A stretch of DNA of 9,462 bases. Source: Betaproteobacteria bacterium. Lineage in GTDB: Bacteria; Pseudomonadota; Gammaproteobacteria; Burkholderiales; Burkholderiaceae_C. The stretch is from NCBI GenBank assembly GCA_005882155.1, contig VBCQ01000195.1:1-9462 (forward strand), read 5' to 3'. Position numbers and translations under genes: made by a program. The notes below the pieces were generated by a model that worked only from the letters and a program-made list of their open reading frames with translations, made no database searches and was not told where the DNA came from. Numbering within the stretch: position 1 is the stretch's first letter; each line of letters starts with the position of its first letter. Positions 6,659-9,462 of this stretch are shown here, one piece after another.

Positions 6659-7781
6659 AGAACAGCTCGGCCTGCCCATCGGCGCGCTTGACCGCAGGCC
6701 GCTGAAAGCGCGACAGGTCGAGCTCGATCCGGGTTCGATTCAAACCCAAGCGCGCGACGGCCTTCTCGAAGCGCTGCGCAAGCAGCTGCGCCCACACGCC
6801 CTCGCCCTTCATCCGAGCGCCGAAGCGCGAGTCGTAGTCCTTGCCGCCGCGCATCTCGCGAATGCGCGCCATCACGCGCGCGGCGCGATCCGGGTAGTGC
6901 TCATCGAGCCAGTGCTGGAAGATCGGATTCACTTCCCACGGCAGTCTCAGCACGATCGAAAACGCCGACGTTGCGCCGGCATTCGCCGCGGCTTCAAGAA
7001 CGCGCTCGAGCTCGGGCTCGTTGATGAACGGAATGATCGGTGACACGCTAACCCCGACCGGCACACCGGCCTTGGCCAAGGCCTCGATCGTCTGCAGCCG
7101 GCGATGCGGCGCGGCCGCACGCGGCTCGAGGATGCGCGCGAGCTGGGGGTCGAGCGACGTGACCGACAAATAGACCGCGACCAACCCATCGGCCGCCATC
7201 GGCGCGATGAGATCGAGGTCACGCTCGATACCCGATGACTTGGTCACGAGCGAGAACGCATGACGGCATTCCGCCAGCACCTCGATTACCGAGCGCGTGA
7301 TGCGCAGCTTGCGCTCGATCGGCTGGTAGGCGTCGGTCGCAGAGCCGATGTTGAGCATCTTCGGCTCGTAGCTGCGGCTCGCCAGCTCGGCGCTCAAGCG
7401 CTCGGCGGCGTTGACCTTGGCGACGATCTTGGTCTCGAAGTCGAGCCCCGGCGACATATTCAGGTAGCTGTGCGTCGGCCGCGCAAAGCAGTAGACGCAA
7501 CCATGCTCGCACCCGCGGTACGGGTTCACCGACAGGTCGAACTGAACGTCGGGCGAGTCGTTGCCGGTCAAGATGGTCTTGACATGCTCTTCGATGACCT
7601 GCGTCGCCGGCGGCAGATGCTCTTCGTGCACCGCTTGATCGAGCGTGCCCCAGCCGTCGTCGAAACTCTCGCTCGACTGCACCGTGTAGCGGTGCGCTAT
7701 AGCCCAGGTGGTGCCGCGCCCCTTGACCGGCTCGGGCAGCGGACCCTCAGGAACAAGCTGGATGGTGCGGGCATGACGCAT
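6657..7781 (-). CDS. PA0069-family (SplB-like) radical SAM protein, SOS-controlled
   Basis: 374-residue radical SAM protein related to spore photoproduct lyase (COG1533 type). The [4Fe-4S]/S-adenosylmethionine motif is CEHGCVYC (C91, C95, C98) within the family signature NPYRG-C...FARPTHSYLNMSPGLDFETK. Further conserved patches are IGSATDAYQPIE, LVTKSS and SVSPIIPFINEPE; the C-terminus is charged (MKGEGVWAQLLAQRF) and ends QAELF. Substrate and reaction are not established for this family; the SplB relation suggests nucleic acid repair but does not prove it. The first ATG (7781) follows a LexA box by 1 bp, leaving no room for a ribosome-binding site. The promoter spacing predicts an mRNA starting at that ATG, and the next Met (109) lies beyond the cluster, so the start seems right. 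It lies 68 bp after dnaB on the same strand. I recall the Pseudomonas aeruginosa member PA0069 being reported as LexA-regulated, which fits. Confidence 0.93.
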   Translation of the reverse strand: MRHARTIQLVPEGPLPEPVKGRGTTWAIAHRYTVQSSESFDDGWGTLDQAVHEEHLPPATQVIEEHVKTILTGNDSPDVQFDLSVNPYRGCEHGCVYCFARPTHSYLNMSPGLDFETKIVAKVNAAERLSAELASRSYEPKMLNIGSATDAYQPIERKLRITRSVIEVLAECRHAFSLVTKSSGIERDLDLIAPMAADGLVAVYLSVTSLDPQLARILEPRAAAPHRRLQTIEALAKAGVPVGVSVSPIIPFINEPELERVLEAAANAGATSAFSIVLRLPWEVNPIFQHWLDEHYPDRAARVMARIREMRGGKDYDSRFGARMKGEGVWAQLLAQRFEKAVARLGLNRTRIELDLSRFQRPAVKRADGQAELF

Positions 7782-7799
7782 ACTGTAAATATATACAGT
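7782..7799 (-). promoter_or_regulatory. LexA (SOS) box
   Basis: ACTGTATATATTTACAGT on the minus strand: CTGT-N8-ACAG with an all-A/T centre, in a strongly GC-rich setting. Over 20 positions it matches the E. coli consensus (TACTGTATATATATACAGTA) at 18. It covers the -10 hexamer of the radical SAM promoter and ends directly before the ATG, so bound LexA would block RNA polymerase. No plus-strand gene starts nearby, so the target is the minus-strand gene. Confidence 0.92.
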
Positions 7800-7816
7800 C
7801 TACGGCGGTATGCCAA
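7788..7816 (-). promoter_or_regulatory. Sigma70 promoter of the radical SAM gene, leaderless layout
   Basis: On the minus strand TTGGCA (7816-7811, 5 of 6 to TTGACA) and TATATT (7793-7788) are separated by exactly 17 bp. The -10 ends 6 nt before the A of the ATG at 7781, so transcription would start at or next to the start codon. The -10 lies inside the LexA box. Confidence 0.75.
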
Positions 7817-7828
7817 GGATGACTTGGC
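7812..7828. repeat. Inverted repeat over the -35 of the radical SAM promoter
   Basis: GCCAAG (7812-7817), GATGA, CTTGGC (7823-7828): a perfect 6-bp dyad with a 5-bp centre, 22 bp downstream of the dnaB stop (minus strand). It contains most of the -35 TTGGCA. It could be a weak hairpin at the end of dnaB mRNA or a second operator. No T-run follows directly on the minus strand. Confidence 0.45.
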
Positions 7829-7849
7829 TTTGCGGTCAGCGATCGAGAT

Positions 7850-9271
7850 TCAATAGTCGCCGCCGCCGATGCTCCCCGGCGCGAGGTTGTCGAACTTGGT
7901 CAGCGGTTTCAAGAACGTGAGCTTGATCATGCCGGTAGGCCCGTTGCGCTGCTTGCCGATGATGATCTCGGCGACACCCGGCTCCTTGCACGCTTCCTTC
8001 GTGTAGTACTCGTCGCGGTAGATGAACATGATGACGTCGGCATCCTGCTCGATCGCGCCGGACTCGCGCAGATCGCTCATCATCGGGCGCTTGTCGGTGC
8101 GCGACTCGACGCTGCGGTTGAGTTGCGACAGCGCGATCACCGGGCACTTGAGCTCCTTCGCGAGCGACTTCAGCCCGCGCGAGATCTCCCCGATCACGGT
8201 GGCGCGGTTTTCGTCGCTGGTGCCGCCGCTGCCGCTCATCAGCTGCAGGTAGTCGACGACGATCAGCCCGAGCTGCCCGCACTGCCGAGCCTGGCGGCGT
8301 GCCCGCGCGCGCACTTCGCTGGGCGTCAGCGCCGAGCTCTCGTCGATGAACATGCTGACGCTTCCGAGCTTCTCGATCGCTTCCGAGAGACGGCTCCACT
8401 CGTCGTCGCGCAGCCGGCCGGTGCGCAGGTTGCTCTGGTCGATGCGGCCCAGCGAGCCGACCAGGCGCAGCGCAAGCTGCGCCGCGCCCATTTCCATCGA
8501 GAACACGACGACCGGCAAGCCCTCGACCACGGCGACGTGCTCGGCGATGTTCAGCGCGAGCGCGGTCTTGCCCATCGACGGCCGCGCCGCGAGCACGATC
8601 AGGTCGCCGGGCTGGAAGCCCGAGGTCATGCGGTCGAGGTCGAAGTAGCCGGTGCGCACACCGGTCACGTCCTCGGCGCCGTTCTCGTGCAGTTCGGTCA
8701 CGCGGTCGAGCAACTGCACGACCAACTGGTCCATGCTCTGGAAGCCCTGCTGCGAACGCGAGCCCTCCTCGCCGATGCGGAAGATCTTGCCCTCGGCCTC
8801 GTCGAGGATTTCGGTGACCGCGCGACCCTGCGGGTTGAACGCGGTGGTCGCGATCTCGTCGCTCGCACTGACCAGCTTGCGCAGGATCGCGCGCTCGCGA
8901 ACGATCTCGGCATAACGACGGATGTTCGCGGCACTCGGCACGCTCTGCGCGAGCGAGTTCAGGTACACGAGCCCACCCGACTCCTCGCCCTTGCCCAGAC
9001 TTTCGAGCCGCTCGAACACCGTGATCACATCGGCCGGCTTGGTCGCGTTGATCAGGTGGCCGATCGCCGCGAAGATCAAGCGGTGCTGGAAGCTGTAGAA
9101 GTCGCTCTCGGTCAGCACGTCGCCGGCACGGTCCCACGCGGTGTTGTCGAGCAGCAGGCCGCCGAGCACGCTCTGCTCGGCCTCGATCGAATGCGGCGGG
9201 ACGCGCAGCCGTGCGACTTCGTCGTCGACACGCACACCGGGAGGTGTCCCGGAGGAGAAAACGGCAGACAT
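7850..9271 (-). CDS. dnaB: Replicative DNA helicase DnaB
   Basis: Hexameric 5'-3' helicase that unwinds DNA at the replication fork and recruits primase. From the chosen ATG it has 473 residues (E. coli 471). The N-terminal helical domain begins RVPPHSIEAEQSVLGGLLLD (about residues 23-42). The RecA-like C-terminal domain has Walker A ARPSMGKT (229-236), catalytic Glu E260 (FSMEM), Walker B VVDYLQLM (D340), and KQRNGPTG with K440 and arginine finger R442, the same numbers as in E. coli. No intein is present. I chose ATG 9271 (MSAVFSSG) over the upstream TTG at 9313, whose 14 extra residues look unlike the family. No Shine-Dalgarno precedes this ATG (ATTCCCCG). It follows rplI after a strong terminator, the conserved proteobacterial order, so it probably has its own promoter. 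Confidence 0.97.
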   Translation of the reverse strand: MSAVFSSGTPPGVRVDDEVARLRVPPHSIEAEQSVLGGLLLDNTAWDRAGDVLTESDFYSFQHRLIFAAIGHLINATKPADVITVFERLESLGKGEESGGLVYLNSLAQSVPSAANIRRYAEIVRERAILRKLVSASDEIATTAFNPQGRAVTEILDEAEGKIFRIGEEGSRSQQGFQSMDQLVVQLLDRVTELHENGAEDVTGVRTGYFDLDRMTSGFQPGDLIVLAARPSMGKTALALNIAEHVAVVEGLPVVVFSMEMGAAQLALRLVGSLGRIDQSNLRTGRLRDDEWSRLSEAIEKLGSVSMFIDESSALTPSEVRARARRQARQCGQLGLIVVDYLQLMSGSGGTSDENRATVIGEISRGLKSLAKELKCPVIALSQLNRSVESRTDKRPMMSDLRESGAIEQDADVIMFIYRDEYYTKEACKEPGVAEIIIGKQRNGPTGMIKLTFLKPLTKFDNLAPGSIGGGDY

Positions 9272-9277
9272 CGGGGA

Positions 9278-9283
9278 ATGATA
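9278..9283 (-). promoter_or_regulatory. Possible dnaB -10 hexamer
   Basis: TATCAT on the minus strand ends exactly 6 nt (TCCCCG) before the dnaB ATG, the same layout as at the radical SAM gene. It would give a leaderless or near-leaderless mRNA and fits the missing Shine-Dalgarno. No good -35 lies 16-18 bp upstream, so support is limited. Confidence 0.35.
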
Positions 9284-9348
9284 GGGCGCACCCAGGCTCA
9301 CGCCTGTGCGCAACCCTGTGGAAATTCAGGGGTCAACGATGGAAAACA

Positions 9349-9376
9349 AAAAGGGTCGGCGCGAGCCGACCCTTTT
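9349..9376 (-). terminator. Rho-independent terminator after rplI
   Basis: Perfect 12-bp stem: AAAAGGGTCGGC (9349-9360) and GCCGACCCTTTT (9365-9376) with a 4-nt loop. On the minus strand it begins 17 nt after the rplI stop and runs into TTTTTGTTTT, the expected U-tract. On the plus strand the T-run is only four and no gene reads toward it. It separates the ribosomal protein operon from dnaB. Confidence 0.95.
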
Positions 9377-9393
9377 GCAGTGCAGACGACGAC

Positions 9394-9462
9394 TCAGTCG
9401 GTTTCGCCCAGCACCACGACCTTGACTTCGGCCGTCACATCGGTATGCGGCACGACCGTCAC
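9394..9462 (-). CDS. rplI: 50S ribosomal protein L9, last 22 codons
   Basis: The minus frame entering at the window edge reads VTVVPHTDVTAEVKVVVLGETD then TGA. It resembles the C-terminal end of betaproteobacterial L9 proteins (VxLHTDVxxEVxVxVxGE). The position directly upstream of dnaB, with a strong terminator between, is the expected place for rplI as last gene of the rpsF-rpsR-rplI operon. L9 binds 23S rRNA near the base of the L1 stalk. Only the tail is visible, so the call rests on this short match plus gene order. Confidence 0.85.
   Translation of the reverse strand: MTVVPHTDVTAEVKVVVLGETD

Noticed and set aside
4980..7043. A 687-codon plus-strand open frame across eptA, the transporter and the radical SAM end
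   Set aside because: It is very Arg-rich, crosses three real genes out of frame, and shows no domain.
7260..7856. A 198-codon plus-strand open frame opposite the radical SAM gene and covering the LexA box
   Set aside because: It is antisense to the conserved CxxxCxxC region, with no ribosome-binding site or domain; the LexA box lies inside it rather than upstream.
9272..9313. Upstream TTG start for dnaB (14 extra residues)
   Set aside because: TTG is a rare start and the added residues do not look like DnaB. ATG 9271 gives the usual length and family numbering (K440, R442).

Overview
This window looks like an ordinary chromosomal segment from a GC-rich betaproteobacterium, most likely Burkholderiales and perhaps the Rubrivivax/Leptothrix/Methylibium group. 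The clues are a strong G/C preference at third codon positions, the dnaK-dnaJ pair, and the order rplI-dnaB-radical SAM gene. Taxonomy is inferred from protein flavour and gene order, not from a search. I see no insertion sequence, phage gene, tRNA, rRNA or CRISPR array.

Left half, plus strand (1-5745). The window opens inside dnaK (3' part only), followed after a strong hairpin by complete dnaJ; together these are the Hsp70 chaperone and its J-domain co-chaperone. Next is an orphan response regulator in which a phosphorylatable receiver domain is fused to a TPR-type helical region. Then comes an EptA-type lipid A phosphoethanolamine transferase. Its last ~35 residues lie in another reading frame, so the gene as read carries a frameshift close to its 3' end.

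Middle (5746-7781). A cation diffusion facilitator of the ZnT9 (SLC30A9)-like branch starts 15 bp after the displaced eptA tail. It converges with a minus-strand gene for a PA0069-family (SplB-like) radical SAM protein; the two stop codons are only 2 bp apart and lie within one small hairpin.

Right half, minus strand (7782-9462). Transcription order is rplI (only its last 22 codons), a textbook rho-independent terminator, dnaB (replicative helicase), a 68-bp gap, then the radical SAM gene. That gap holds the most informative regulatory site here: a near-perfect LexA (SOS) box lying over the -10 of a near-consensus sigma70 promoter. The spacing predicts a leaderless mRNA. DNA damage would therefore be expected to induce the radical SAM gene separately from dnaB.

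The gene content is mostly housekeeping and I found no convincing undescribed multi-gene system. The items most worth checking are the SOS-controlled, apparently leaderless radical SAM gene, the eptA frameshift, the repeated '-10 hexamer, 6 nt, ATG' layout at three genes, and several short inverted repeats at gene boundaries.
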